Shown in pieces: positions 51,456 to 61,236 of a DNA stretch of 64,000 nt. A program made the translations under genes and the position numbers. The first letter of the stretch is position 1. Each line of letters begins with the position of its first letter. Below the pieces are notes generated by a model. It had not been told where the DNA came from and did no database searches. It worked only from the letters and a program-made list of their open reading frames with translations. The stretch comes from Corynebacterium kutscheri (GTDB taxonomy: Bacteria > Actinomycetota > Actinomycetes > Mycobacteriales > Mycobacteriaceae), in NCBI RefSeq assembly GCF_000980835.1, contig NZ_CP011312.1, positions 930,001 through 994,000 of the forward strand, read 5' to 3'.

Positions 51456-52468
51456 ATGTGCGCCTGCCTTTGTTTATGCAGCACAAAGAGGAAAGCTGGT
51501 ACACCAATTGTTGCTGTGATTAAACCCAGTGGAAGTTCACGAGGACTAAAAGCTACTCGGCAGGTGATATCTGTCCATACGAGAAAAACTGAACCGATAA
51601 GAGCCGAAAGCGGAATTACATAACCATGCAGTGGACCAACAATCATGCGAACAAAGTGCGGAATAACCAATCCGACAAAGCCGATAATTCCAGTTTGCGC
51701 TACTAAAGTAGCCGTGGTTAAAGAGACTGTTATATACAAAGTCCAGCGAATAACATTGACATTAACCCCAAGTGTTTTAGCAGCCTCGGTACCAAAAGAA
51801 AATCCATCTAAAGCACGACACGAACATAGTGCAGCACATAAAAGTATGCCAACAATCGTTGCGCTTAGTGGGAGACCTGACCATTGCGATCCGGCTAAAG
51901 AACCCAATGACCATGCTTGAATACGTTGAGCGGCATCCTTATCACTAAAATAGATCAAAGCACTTGCACCAGCTGAGGAAAGTTGACCGATAGCGATACC
52001 AGCGAGGATCATTCTTTGCGGCTCAAGTGTGCCGGCGCGAGTCGTCGATAAGCTAAAAACTGCGAGCAGAGACAAAATGCCGCCGATAAAAGCAGCAATT
52101 GCGATAGCGCTAAAAGAACCAGTTGACGTTAGGGTTATCCCACCGGTAATTACTAAGGCTGCGCCCAGGAATGAACCGCCAGAAATACCCAAAATATAAG
52201 GATCTGCGAGGGGATTTTGGGTAAGTGTTTGTAAGATAGCTCCACATAAGGCAAGACCAGCACCGGCTATTACCGCAGAGAGTACTCGAGGAAGCCTGCG
52301 GCTAACTACAATATGATAGGTGATTGGATCGGGTGCATCACCAATGAGCGAGCGGAAAACAGTTGCTGGACTAAGCTCTGCTACTCCGGAAGCAACACCA
52401 AAAACAATACCTACTATAAGTAGCAGGATGAGCACGACGGAAAGTGCACTCGTAACTTTAAAAGACAT
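51452..52468 (-). CDS. Fec-type ABC importer permease (FecCD family)
   Basis: 338 aa with about ten transmembrane helices. Family landmarks: SRRLPRVLSAVIAGAGLALCGAILQTLTQNPLADPYILGISGG and GFVGLVIPHFVRMIVGPLHG, with the ATPase-coupling loop. Overlaps the ATPase gene by four bases. Confidence 0.92.
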   Translation of the reverse strand: MSFKVTSALSVVLILLLIVGIVFGVASGVAELSPATVFRSLIGDAPDPITYHIVVSRRLPRVLSAVIAGAGLALCGAILQTLTQNPLADPYILGISGGSFLGAALVITGGITLTSTGSFSAIAIAAFIGGILSLLAVFSLSTTRAGTLEPQRMILAGIAIGQLSSAGASALIYFSDKDAAQRIQAWSLGSLAGSQWSGLPLSATIVGILLCAALCSCRALDGFSFGTEAAKTLGVNVNVIRWTLYITVSLTTATLVAQTGIIGFVGLVIPHFVRMIVGPLHGYVIPLSALIGSVFLVWTDITCRVAFSPRELPLGLITATIGVPAFLFVLHKQRQAHI

Positions 52469-52482
52469 CGGATTTATTAGAT

Positions 52483-53475
52483 TTACTTTACAAAGCCTTC
52501 TTCTAAACGCTTGATTCCTTTATAAGTTCGAACGTTAGGGGTACTTTCTGCGAATGGAATAGTAATAAAACGATCATTTTTGACTGCATCGAGTTCTTTG
52601 AGTGCAGGATCAGTTTTTGCAAAGGCAATTTTTGACTCGGCAGTATCCCAACTGGCATCAGCAACAACAATATAATCTGGATTTGCTGTTAATACAGCTT
52701 CCCAGGAAACATCAGTCCAGTTACCTTCTAAGTCAGCAAAAATATTTTCTGCACCCACTGTATTTAGGAGTAGTTGCGGTCCGCCGTGGCCAGCTCCTGC
52801 ATAAGGAGTATCAGTTTTGGAATCCCACCAGAAAACCTTCTTACCTTGTGCAACCTTGTTAGATTCTGCCTTAGATACAGCCTTCATAATGGTTGCAGTT
52901 AAAGATTGAGCTGTCTCTTTATGCCCGGATAGCTCACCGAGTTCTTGGACAGATGCGGTAATTGAATCCCAGGAAGCTTTTGCCCGCATTGTTTTATCGG
53001 GGCACGCAAATGGATCCAGGTAGGTGGCGATGCCAAGTTTGGCTAGTTCTTCTCGGGAGCCAGCGTTTTTCTCATCAAAAGCAGAGGCATAGGAAGCGAC
53101 GAGAAAATCTGGTTGCTTTTCTAGGACAGTTTCTTGTGTTGGATATTTTTCGGCTAGAACAGGGATTTGTGCATAAGCATCTTGCACTGCAGGGTCAATT
53201 TCACTATCAAGATATGCGGTGCCAACCATTGTGTTTTGGGAATCAAGCGCCAAAAGAGTTTCGGTTGCTCCCTGGTTAAGCGTGATAATGCGCTGTGGTT
53301 GCGTAGAAACTGTGACCTCGAATCCACAATTAGTGATAGTTACCGGTGAAAAATCAGTAGCTTGAGCGGCTGTTGTATCAGTTGCTTCAGGGGTAGAAGT
53401 ACTACATGCGCTGAGGGTGATTACCGACGCTAGGACAACAAGGACAGTTGATGATGTAGGTGACGTGTTTTTCAC
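52483..53475 (-). CDS. Fec-type ABC importer substrate-binding lipoprotein
   Basis: 330 aa from GTG 53475 (GAAAGAG nine bases upstream; an upstream ATG at 53514 is less likely). Lipobox LSAC, then a helical-backbone (TroA/FecB-type) binding fold: RIITLNQGATETLLALDSQ, FLVASYASAFDE, YAGAGHGGPQLLLNTVGAENIFADLEGNWTDVSWEAVLTANPDYIVVADASW. The last segment matches the 'F420-0 ABC periplasmic' subgroup as I remember it. Ligand not established. Confidence 0.87.
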   Translation of the reverse strand: MKNTSPTSSTVLVVLASVITLSACSTSTPEATDTTAAQATDFSPVTITNCGFEVTVSTQPQRIITLNQGATETLLALDSQNTMVGTAYLDSEIDPAVQDAYAQIPVLAEKYPTQETVLEKQPDFLVASYASAFDEKNAGSREELAKLGIATYLDPFACPDKTMRAKASWDSITASVQELGELSGHKETAQSLTATIMKAVSKAESNKVAQGKKVFWWDSKTDTPYAGAGHGGPQLLLNTVGAENIFADLEGNWTDVSWEAVLTANPDYIVVADASWDTAESKIAFAKTDPALKELDAVKNDRFITIPFAESTPNVRTYKGIKRLEEGFVK

Positions 53476-53911
53476 GATAAATACTCTTTCGATTCTTTTG
53501 AGTTCATTGGACAAGCTGCGAAAACATTGAGAAAGGGAAAGCGAACTGATGGGTCGCTTATGGATTTCGCGGAATTCAAGAAGGACTTATAAGAATAGAT
53601 GACTTGTCCTAAAAAGAAACGCTATCAATAAGTCCTAGGAGCCGTATTGGTTTTTAGCTCAATAAGATGTGAGCTTGGAGACACTTGTATCGAAAAAGTG
53701 ATCCATAACTTCTAGTAGGTATTTATTAGAAGAAGTGCTGTAGCCTGCATAAATACTTAAAATGAGAAAAATAAACAAGTGCTTAAACCGGGATCAACAA
53801 GGGGCAGTAAAAGTTTCTGAATTTGTTGTTTTTGTATTGTATCCAGCCCGTTTTCTGGCTAGAATGAGAATCGTTTTCCGGTTTTTGTTCCGACTGTGAC
53901 CATTTGAACAG
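53476..53911. other. Gene-free stretch between importer operon and ptsG
   Basis: 436 bases with divergent promoters for the importer operon and ptsG. AT-rich; no clear DtxR-type palindrome found. Right end leads into the inverted repeat at 53919. Confidence 0.4.
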
Positions 53912-53918
53912 GTGTCGA

Positions 53919-53938
53919 TGTTTGGAACAGAACAAACA
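53919..53938 (+). promoter_or_regulatory. Inverted repeat upstream of ptsG
   Basis: TGTTTG-N8-CAAACA, 21 bases before the preferred ptsG start. Could be an operator (in C. glutamicum ptsG is repressed by SugR) or a leader RNA hairpin that covers the ribosome binding site. Inferred. Confidence 0.4.
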
Positions 53939-53959
53939 CAACGTTTGAAAGGTAGGCTC

Positions 53960-56008
53960 ATGGCGTCTACGCAGCAGACATCTGAGTTCATTTTGGACAA
54001 GGTCGGTGGCGCGGATAACATCACGTCGCTCACCCATTGTGCAACTCGTTTGCGTTTCCAATTAAAGGATCAGTCTAAAGCTGATCAAGAAGCTCTGGAT
54101 AACCACAAAGACGTTCTCGGCGTTGTGGCACAGGGTACCACCGGCCTCCAAGTAGTTATGGGCGGAGGTGTTGCTGAATACTACGCTGGCATTGCAAAGC
54201 TACCTGGTGTTGCTTCCAAGCTCTCCGGCGAAGGCAATGAGTCTAAGAAGGCTAGCGATAAGAAGGAATACGGCGGCGTTCGTGGTCGCTATAGCTGGAT
54301 CGATTACTGTTTCGAATTCCTCTCTGATACCTTCCGTCCAATTCTGTGGGCGCTTTTGGGTGCATCGCTTATCATTACCGTTTTGATCCTTTGCGATACA
54401 TTCGGTATGCAGGACTTCCGTGCGCCAATTGAAGAGCAACCACCAACATTCCAATTGCTACACGCAATGTGGCGTTCGGTGTTCTACTTCCTACCGATTA
54501 TGATTGGTGCCACCTCAGCTAAGAAGCTAGGTGCAAATGAGTGGGTTGGTGCCGCTATTCCGGCTGCCTTCCTGACTCCGGACTTCCTTGCGATGGGTGC
54601 TCAAGGCGATATCGTGCAGGTTTTGGGTATGCCATTAGTGATCAACAGCTACGCTAGCCAGGTCTTCCCACCACTTCTCTCGTCGATTGGCTTGTACTTT
54701 GTGGAGAAGGGGCTGAAGAAGATCATTCCTTCTTCCATCCAAATGGTCTTCGTACCATTCTTCTCTATGTTGATCATGATTCCGGTTACCGCATTCTTGC
54801 TCGGCCCATTCGGTGTGGGTATTGGTAACGGTATCTCTAACTTCTTAGCAGCGGTTAATGATTTCTCCCCATTTGTTTTGGCTATCATCATTCCATTGCT
54901 CTACCCATTCCTAGTGCCACTGGGTCTGCACTGGCCACTGAATGCCATTATGGTGCAAAATCTGGCCACCCTGGGTTACGACTATATCCAAGGCCCAATG
55001 GGTACCTGGAACTTCGCTTGCTTCGGATTAGCTGCTGGTGTTCTGTTCATTTCGATCCGCGAACGCAACTCTCAGATGCGTCAGATCTCGACCGGTGGTT
55101 TGATGGCTGGTTTACTCGGCGGTGTGTCTGAGCCTTCCCTTTACGGCATTGTGCTGCGCTTTAAGAAGACCTACCCACGTTTGCTTGCTGGCTGTTTCGT
55201 TGGTGGTGTGGTAGCTGGTTTCTTTAAGATTACTGCTAATGCCTTCGTATTCACCTCCTTGCTGACCATTCCTGCAATGACCCCAATATTTGGCTACGCA
55301 CTGGCAATCGCAGCAGCCTTCTTCACCTCTTTCATCTTGGTTGTTCTTTTCGACTACCGCTCCGATGAAGAAAAGCAAGCTGCTCGTGAAGCTATTGCTC
55401 AGGCCAAGGCACAGGCTGAGCAGGAAGAAGACGCAGCGCCAGCTACTCCAGAACCTGCTAGCGACGAGGCTCCAGTAACTACCGCTCCAGCAGCTGCTAG
55501 TGCAGCGGTAGCAACCGCTACCGCAGATACTAAAACTGCTTTGCAAGCTGGTGCCGTAACTACCATCAGCAGCCCAATTGAGGGACAAGTTGTAGCTTTG
55601 TCTGAGGTTCCTGATCCTATTTTCGCTGCGGCAAAGCTAGGCCAAGGTGTTGCAATTATCCCAACTGGCAATAAGGTTGTTGCGCCTGCCGATGGTAGCG
55701 TGCTTACCGTTCAAAAGTCTGGTCATGCTGTTGGTCTACGCTTAGATAACGGTATTGAACTACTCGTCCATGTTGGTATTGATACCGTCCAGTTGGGCGG
55801 CGAAGGTTTTGAAGTGCATGTAGCAAAGAAGCAGCATGTCAAGGCCGGCGATACTTTGATCACTTTTGATCCTGAGTTCATTAGCTCCAAGGGATATAAC
55901 TTGATTACTCCAGTATTGGTGACCAATACTCCTAAATTTGAAAATGTCACTGGTGTTGTTGCACCTGCTGCGTCCTATGACACAGACATCATCTCCACCA
56001 AGGCATAA
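53960..56008 (+). CDS. ptsG: PTS glucose-type EIIBCA permease
   Basis: 682 aa, nearly the length of C. glutamicum PtsG (683). IIB domain with phospho-Cys in LTHCATRLRF; IIC membrane domain with YGGVRGRYSWIDY, FRPILWALLGASLIIT, GGVSEPSLYGIVLRFKKTY; Ala/Glu-rich linker; IIA domain with LLVHVGIDTVQLGG carrying the phospho-His. It takes up and phosphorylates glucose using PEP-derived phosphate. ATG 53960 is preferred over 53912 because it matches the family start (MAS...). Confidence 0.94.
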   Translation: MASTQQTSEFILDKVGGADNITSLTHCATRLRFQLKDQSKADQEALDNHKDVLGVVAQGTTGLQVVMGGGVAEYYAGIAKLPGVASKLSGEGNESKKASDKKEYGGVRGRYSWIDYCFEFLSDTFRPILWALLGASLIITVLILCDTFGMQDFRAPIEEQPPTFQLLHAMWRSVFYFLPIMIGATSAKKLGANEWVGAAIPAAFLTPDFLAMGAQGDIVQVLGMPLVINSYASQVFPPLLSSIGLYFVEKGLKKIIPSSIQMVFVPFFSMLIMIPVTAFLLGPFGVGIGNGISNFLAAVNDFSPFVLAIIIPLLYPFLVPLGLHWPLNAIMVQNLATLGYDYIQGPMGTWNFACFGLAAGVLFISIRERNSQMRQISTGGLMAGLLGGVSEPSLYGIVLRFKKTYPRLLAGCFVGGVVAGFFKITANAFVFTSLLTIPAMTPIFGYALAIAAAFFTSFILVVLFDYRSDEEKQAAREAIAQAKAQAEQEEDAAPATPEPASDEAPVTTAPAAASAAVATATADTKTALQAGAVTTISSPIEGQVVALSEVPDPIFAAAKLGQGVAIIPTGNKVVAPADGSVLTVQKSGHAVGLRLDNGIELLVHVGIDTVQLGGEGFEVHVAKKQHVKAGDTLITFDPEFISSKGYNLITPVLVTNTPKFENVTGVVAPAASYDTDIISTKA

Positions 56009-56098
56009 TTTTAGGTCAAAACTTCTCCCTGGCATGTGCTGTAGTCGTAGAATCATTCGACTATAAAAGCAAGGAGTAGATTTAAAAAAAGTTAATTA

Positions 56099-56142
56099 AG
56101 AGGCGGTACCAGAGGTAAAACTTTGGTACCGCTTCTTTTATT
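56099..56142 (+). terminator. Terminator after ptsG
   Basis: 12-bp stem AGAGGCGGTACC/GGTACCGCTTCT (56099-56110 with 56125-56136, one wobble) followed by TTTATT. Confidence 0.85.
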
Positions 56143-56197
56143 GCTCTTTCATATACGTTCTGACTGTTGAGTAACTTATCGAGTATCCTTAACCACT

Positions 56198-56830
56198 ATG
56201 AAAAAAATCGGGCTTACAGGCGGTATTGGTAGTGGAAAATCAACGGTAGCACGCATGCTAGCTGAGTATGGTTATCCTATTATCGATGCGGATCTTATTG
56301 CCCGCGAGATTGTTGCCCCTAATACGCCAGCTTTAAGTGAGCTTGCCAAAATTTTCGGTCAGGATATCTTGTACTCGGATGGTAGCCTTAATCGATCGTT
56401 ATTAGCTCAGCGAGCCTTTGCTACTGAACAAGCTCGATTACTGCTTAACCAGATAACACACCCGCGTATCGAGGAACGCACCCAAGAACTTTTTCGCAGC
56501 TACGAAGCTAAAAATCATAATGTTGTGGTGTGGGATATGCCATTATTGGTTGATCATGGTCACCATAAGGAAATGGATGTAGTGCTTGTTGTGGATGCTG
56601 AAGATGAAACCCGGGTACAGCGATTAATTTGTCGTGGTCTTAGTGAAGAAGATGCACGTCAAAGAATCGCTGTCCAAATTTCCCGGGAGCAGCGTAACGC
56701 AGCAGCTACCTTTATTTTGGATAATAACGGTAGCCTTGAGGAATTGGAAACACAGTTGTTGCAGCTTATTAAGCAGCTTCCACAGCCGGGAAAAGATCCG
56801 AATACTCCGGCGGATAATAGCGCTGGATAG
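56198..56830 (+). CDS. coaE: Dephospho-CoA kinase
   Basis: 210 aa. Final step of coenzyme A synthesis. P-loop GLTGGIGSGKST at residues 5-16, DADLIAREIVAP substrate segment, VVWDMPLLVDHG and the LID region RLICRGLSEEDARQRI. The C-terminal end overlaps a convergent gene by 62 bp. Same rpsA-ptsG-coaE-uvrB order as C. glutamicum. Confidence 0.95.
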   Translation: MKKIGLTGGIGSGKSTVARMLAEYGYPIIDADLIAREIVAPNTPALSELAKIFGQDILYSDGSLNRSLLAQRAFATEQARLLLNQITHPRIEERTQELFRSYEAKNHNVVVWDMPLLVDHGHHKEMDVVLVVDAEDETRVQRLICRGLSEEDARQRIAVQISREQRNAAATFILDNNGSLEELETQLLQLIKQLPQPGKDPNTPADNSAG

Positions 56831-57752
56831 AGTCTTTGCGAACAAGATAAACGTGTGGCAGCCTACTTTCATCACGATATGTTTCGGCGATATAGGACAT
56901 TGCTGGGATACAGGTTTCTGTACCACTAAAAACTAAGGTTGTAGCGCTTGGGGCGATACAATAAAACTCTTTATAGGTAAACAGTACTGGTAATGCCTTC
57001 ATTATTGAAGCCACTAGTAGATGCGGAGCTTGGAGCTTGATAATAACGGGGTAGCGCAATACCTCATTAATGCTTAAGGCTAATTCATCGGTATGCTGAT
57101 AAGTCTGGCAATCACAGTGCTTATCGGTAACACTCTCGTCGATATGTGGGCAGCCAAGTGCGAGTTCATAGTTAAGATCTCGCAGTATTTTTTCGTGGGT
57201 ATCTTCAGTGCCCATAATTGTGAAATCTGATAATTCTTGCACCATATTTTTCGTGGCTATTTCATAGAGGAAGGCGATATCTTCTCCAAGTACATGGTGA
57301 TCAGCTAGCACTAGCACATGGTGATGAATTCTTAATGCTAGTAAGCACACTAAACCTGCACTACGGGGTGCATAATAGTAGGTATCTGTGGCATTAACTG
57401 GGGCAGTTTTTAACAATACAATCCGAAATAACGCCAAAATTTTCGGATCACGAAAATTAATATCGTCGCGCATGATAAGCGATAATGGTGAAGCCAAATT
57501 GACATCCAAAAATTTTGAAATCTGAGCGCTTCTATATTCTGGTTCTGCACCAATGAGAGATTCAGAAAGCGCAGCAGTAGTAATTCGCATTCCATTATCA
57601 AGGATAAGCTGGGTTGCTTTAAGCTCTGTGCGATCGTGTTGTTCAGTAACACAGATCTTGCGTTTTGCTAATTCAGTAATGAGTTCATTAGTAACGAGAG
57701 CATCGGTTTCAGCAAGATCAATCAGTTGGAGATTACTATTGTGAGCATTCAT
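56769..57752 (-). CDS. Hypothetical protein convergent with coaE
   Basis: 327 aa, no family recognised. Soluble and without signal peptide. It has a Cys/His-rich patch (CPHIDESVTDKHCDCQTYQHTDE) that could bind a metal and a C-terminal PHVYLVRKDSIQRYYPPEYSDLFPAVEAA. Long, with good codon usage and no frame defects, so I take it as real. Its last 20 codons overlap coaE on the other strand. Divergent from uvrB. Confidence 0.7.
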   Translation of the reverse strand: MNAHNSNLQLIDLAETDALVTNELITELAKRKICVTEQHDRTELKATQLILDNGMRITTAALSESLIGAEPEYRSAQISKFLDVNLASPLSLIMRDDINFRDPKILALFRIVLLKTAPVNATDTYYYAPRSAGLVCLLALRIHHHVLVLADHHVLGEDIAFLYEIATKNMVQELSDFTIMGTEDTHEKILRDLNYELALGCPHIDESVTDKHCDCQTYQHTDELALSINEVLRYPVIIKLQAPHLLVASIMKALPVLFTYKEFYCIAPSATTLVFSGTETCIPAMSYIAETYRDESRLPHVYLVRKDSIQRYYPPEYSDLFPAVEAA

Positions 57753-57981
57753 GGTTGTAGTTGGACTCCTTCATATAGATAAGTGGTAAAGACTGCTTTT
57801 CGACGCGGTTCTTATCAGAGATCAGCATAGGATTTAGCGTTTGGTGAAAAGCGTTCGAAGAAGTTAGACGAGAAAAAGAGACCAATAGTGCCGTAGATTT
57901 TCTTATTACCCCCGATGGGGTGAGCGCGTGGATTCTAACTACAGAACGCATGTGCGAAGAAAATGGTCTATGCTTAAGGCT

Positions 57982-60075
57982 ATGGCTTTTCCTGCAGAAA
58001 ACCCCGAGTTGTCTTATTCCGAGTTTCGTCCTGTTGGTGAGATTGAACGAAGTAATGCGAAGTTCGAGGTTATTTCCGAGTACCAACCCGCAGGAGATCA
58101 ACCAGCAGCAATTAAAGAATTAGATGAGCGGCTTAACCGAGGTGAGCGCGATATTGTTCTGCTTGGGGCAACAGGTACCGGAAAATCAGCGACTGCTGCC
58201 TGGTTAATTGAAAAGCAGCAGCGTCCTACTTTGGTGATGGCACCAAATAAAACCTTGGCTGCGCAACTAGCTAATGAGTTACGCCAGCTATTGCCTAATA
58301 ATGCGGTGGAGTATTTTGTTAGTTATTACGATTACTACCAACCAGAGGCCTATATTGCGCAAACAGATACCTATATTGAAAAAGATTCTTCCATTAATGA
58401 CGACGTAGAACGTCTGCGCCACCGGGCAACGAGTTCCTTGCTATCGCGTCGTGATGTGGTAGTAGTTAGCTCAGTAAGCTGTATTTATGGTTTGGGCACG
58501 CCACAAAGTTATTTAGATCGATCCGTTGTGCTGCGAGTGGGTGAAGAAGTTGAGCGCGATCGTTTCTTGAGGTTATTGGTAGATATTCAATATGACCGAA
58601 ATGATGTTGGTTTTACTCGCGGTGCTTTTCGGGTTAAAGGCGATACAGTCGATATTATTCCGGCTTATGAAGAGCTTGCAGTACGAGTGGAATTTTTCGG
58701 TGATGAAATTGACGCTTTGTACTATATTCATCCACTTACCGGCGATGTTATCCGCAAGGTTGATGAGCTACGTATTTTTCCAGCTACGCACTATGTAACT
58801 AGCGAAGACCGCATGGTTAAAGTGATTGAAGATATTAAAACAGAATTAGCCGAGCGTCTTGCTGATCTAGAAAATCGGGGCAAACTCTTAGAAGCACAAC
58901 GCTTGCGTATGCGTACCGAATATGACCTAGAAATGATTGAACAGGTTGGTTTTTGTTCTGGTATTGAGAATTATTCACGTCATATGGACGGACGTGAGCC
59001 GGGTTCGGCTCCGGCAACACTATTGGATTATTTTCCAGAAGATTTTCTCACCATTATTGATGAATCCCACGTGACAGTACCTCAGATTGGCGGCATGTAT
59101 GAAGGTGATATGTCGCGTAAGCGTAATCTGGTGGAATTCGGTTTCCGGCTACCGTCAGCTTTAGATAACCGACCTTTGACGTGGGAAGAGTTTGAAAAAC
59201 GTGTTGGCCAAACAGTATATCTCTCAGCGACACCAGGTGATTATGAAATGGTTGCTGCCCAGGGCGAGTATGTAGAGCAGGTTATTCGTCCTACGGGTCT
59301 GGTTGATCCAAAGATTACCGTGAAGCCCACGAAAGGCCAGATTGATGATCTTATCTATGAGATTCGTCAGCGTATTGAGAAACAAGAGCGGGTGCTTGTT
59401 ACTACGTTGACTAAGAAGATGGCCGAAGACCTTAGCGATTATCTGCTGGAAAATGGTATCAAGGTGCGATATTTGCACTCAGACATTGATACTTTGCAGC
59501 GCGTAGAATTACTCCGTCAACTGCGTTTAGGTGAATATGATGTCTTGGTGGGTATTAACTTACTTCGTGAGGGGTTGGATCTGCCAGAAGTGTCATTAGT
59601 AGCTATTTTGGATGCCGATAAAGAAGGTTTTTTGCGTTCGACGCGATCGCTTATCCAAACTATTGGCCGTGCTGCGCGAAATGTTTCTGGTGAGGTTATT
59701 ATGTATGCCGATAAGATCACCGACTCTATGCAATACGCTATTGATGAAACCGAGCGTCGTCGGGAAAAACAAATTGCATATAACACGGAACATGGTATCG
59801 ATCCTCAGCCTTTAAGGAAGAAAATTGCCGATATTTTGGATCAAGTTAATGATTCAGTAACAACAGAAGTTTCTGCTGCTGCTGATGTTGGTATGGCTGA
59901 GAAGCCGGATATTAGCAGTATGCCCACGGTGGAAGTAGAGAAACTTATTACTGATCTTACTGCCCAGATGGGTGCAGCAGCACGAGAATTAAAATTCGAG
60001 CTTGCTGGAAGATTACGTGATGAAATTGCAGATTTGAAAAAGGAATTACGAGGACTTCGCGACGCAGGCATGTAA
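57982..60075 (+). CDS. uvrB: Excinuclease ABC subunit B
   Basis: 697 aa. Nucleotide-excision repair helicase-like subunit. Walker [11 protein letters not shown], the beta-hairpin [38 protein letters not shown], helicase motifs ending in QTIGRAARN, and a C-terminal UVR motif ([20 protein letters not shown]). ATG 57982 gives the family start [17 protein letters not shown]; 57970 and 57928 are in-frame alternatives. Confidence 0.96.
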   Translation: MAFPAENPELSYSEFRPVGEIERSNAKFEVISEYQPAGDQPAAIKELDERLNRGERDIVLLGATGTGKSATAAWLIEKQQRPTLVMAPNKTLAAQLANELRQLLPNNAVEYFVSYYDYYQPEAYIAQTDTYIEKDSSINDDVERLRHRATSSLLSRRDVVVVSSVSCIYGLGTPQSYLDRSVVLRVGEEVERDRFLRLLVDIQYDRNDVGFTRGAFRVKGDTVDIIPAYEELAVRVEFFGDEIDALYYIHPLTGDVIRKVDELRIFPATHYVTSEDRMVKVIEDIKTELAERLADLENRGKLLEAQRLRMRTEYDLEMIEQVGFCSGIENYSRHMDGREPGSAPATLLDYFPEDFLTIIDESHVTVPQIGGMYEGDMSRKRNLVEFGFRLPSALDNRPLTWEEFEKRVGQTVYLSATPGDYEMVAAQGEYVEQVIRPTGLVDPKITVKPTKGQIDDLIYEIRQRIEKQERVLVTTLTKKMAEDLSDYLLENGIKVRYLHSDIDTLQRVELLRQLRLGEYDVLVGINLLREGLDLPEVSLVAILDADKEGFLRSTRSLIQTIGRAARNVSGEVIMYADKITDSMQYAIDETERRREKQIAYNTEHGIDPQPLRKKIADILDQVNDSVTTEVSAAADVGMAEKPDISSMPTVEVEKLITDLTAQMGAAARELKFELAGRLRDEIADLKKELRGLRDAGM

Positions 60076-60138
60076 TTGAAAAAATATACCTATTAGACTA
60101 GTGTGCTAGCGTAACCAAAACCTGAGGAAAGATGCTGC

Positions 60139-60591
60139 GTGATCTCTTATTCTGCGATTGTAACCGGTACTGATGGCTCCGATACTTCCCTTTATGCAGT
60201 ACGTAGTGCAGCAAGTCTCGCTGCCACTTATGATGCGGTGTTAACGATTGTATGTGCACACCATATAGACGCAGGAACATTAACAAGTCCCACTCATGTA
60301 GAAATGAACTCAATTCCGGTTTACTCCAAAGAGCGTGCTTTAGAAATCCTTGCTGAGGCACAAGCTTATGCTGAAGCTGAAGGCGCGATGACGGTTAATA
60401 TACGTGCGGTTCCAGGAGCACCAGTACCGGCGTTACTCTCTGTTGTTGATGAACTTGACGCTGATCTTGTAGTAGTAGGAAACAGAGGTCTGGATAGTTT
60501 ACTAGGACGAATTACAGGTAATATTCCAGGAGCGATAACTCGTAAAGCTAAAGTCGATGTGATGCTAGTTAATACTGACCATGAGCAGTGA
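60139..60591 (+). CDS. Universal stress protein (UspA family), copy 1
   Basis: 150 aa single USP domain: VTGTDGSDTS start and the ATP-binding GNRG-x9-GN near the C-terminus (Asn where Ser/Thr is usual). GTG start after GAGGAAAGATG. Often induced in stasis or by redox stress. Paired with a second copy 166 bases downstream. In C. glutamicum a uspA-like gene also follows uvrB. Confidence 0.9.
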   Translation: MISYSAIVTGTDGSDTSLYAVRSAASLAATYDAVLTIVCAHHIDAGTLTSPTHVEMNSIPVYSKERALEILAEAQAYAEAEGAMTVNIRAVPGAPVPALLSVVDELDADLVVVGNRGLDSLLGRITGNIPGAITRKAKVDVMLVNTDHEQ

Positions 60592-60756
60592 TAATGATCC
60601 GTTATAGTCTTAGCTGAGCTCATCTCTTTTGTAAAAAGTTGCTACACTAAGCACAGTTGCAGCCGGCAGGATGTTTATCTTTTAAAAGGGAGTACATCCG
60701 CTTTTTAATGCACCTATTGTTTGCCTGGTTCAAGAAAAGACATGTGAAAGGTTTTC

Positions 60757-61221
60757 ATGAGCAGCTACACCACAATTGTGGTTGGTACTGATGGATCAGC
60801 ATCTTCATTTTTAGCAGTAGAACGAGCCGCACATATGGCGGCAGTTTTCGATGCGCTTTTAGTACTTGGATGTGCATATTATGAATCAAACGATGAGATA
60901 AATGCACATATACGTCGAGATTCCATCACCGTGATAGGAATGGATGAAGCAGCAGAAAACCTTACCAAAGCTATAGAATATGCAACTGCCTGCGGTGCGA
61001 AAAAAGTTGAGACTGCAATTCGACGCGGCACCCCAGTAGAAGCTCTTATGGCGATTGTCAACGAGTATGATGCTGATCTTTTAGTCGTAGGAAATCGTGG
61101 CATTAACTCGTTGACCGGCCGGTTATTAGGTTCGGTACCAGCAGACGTAGCCCGTCAGTCAGATTGTGACGTGATGATTGTTCATACCGTAACAACTGAT
61201 AAAAGCAGTGATGAGCGGTAA
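60757..61221 (+). CDS. Universal stress protein (UspA family), copy 2
   Basis: 154 aa USP domain with VVGTDGSASS start and a canonical ATP-binding motif GNRGINSLTGRLLGS. GAAAGG before the ATG. Similar to copy 1 along its length, so a tandem duplication, but diverged (about half identical by eye). The separating 165 bp contain promoter-like sequence, so expression may be independent. Confidence 0.9.
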   Translation: MSSYTTIVVGTDGSASSFLAVERAAHMAAVFDALLVLGCAYYESNDEINAHIRRDSITVIGMDEAAENLTKAIEYATACGAKKVETAIRRGTPVEALMAIVNEYDADLLVVGNRGINSLTGRLLGSVPADVARQSDCDVMIVHTVTTDKSSDER

Positions 61222-61236
61222 ACGTCGATAAGCTGG

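Noticed and set aside
53476..53911. DtxR iron box before the Fec-type importer
   Set aside because: No 19-bp TTAGGTTAGCCTAACC-like palindrome could be seen in the intergenic region.
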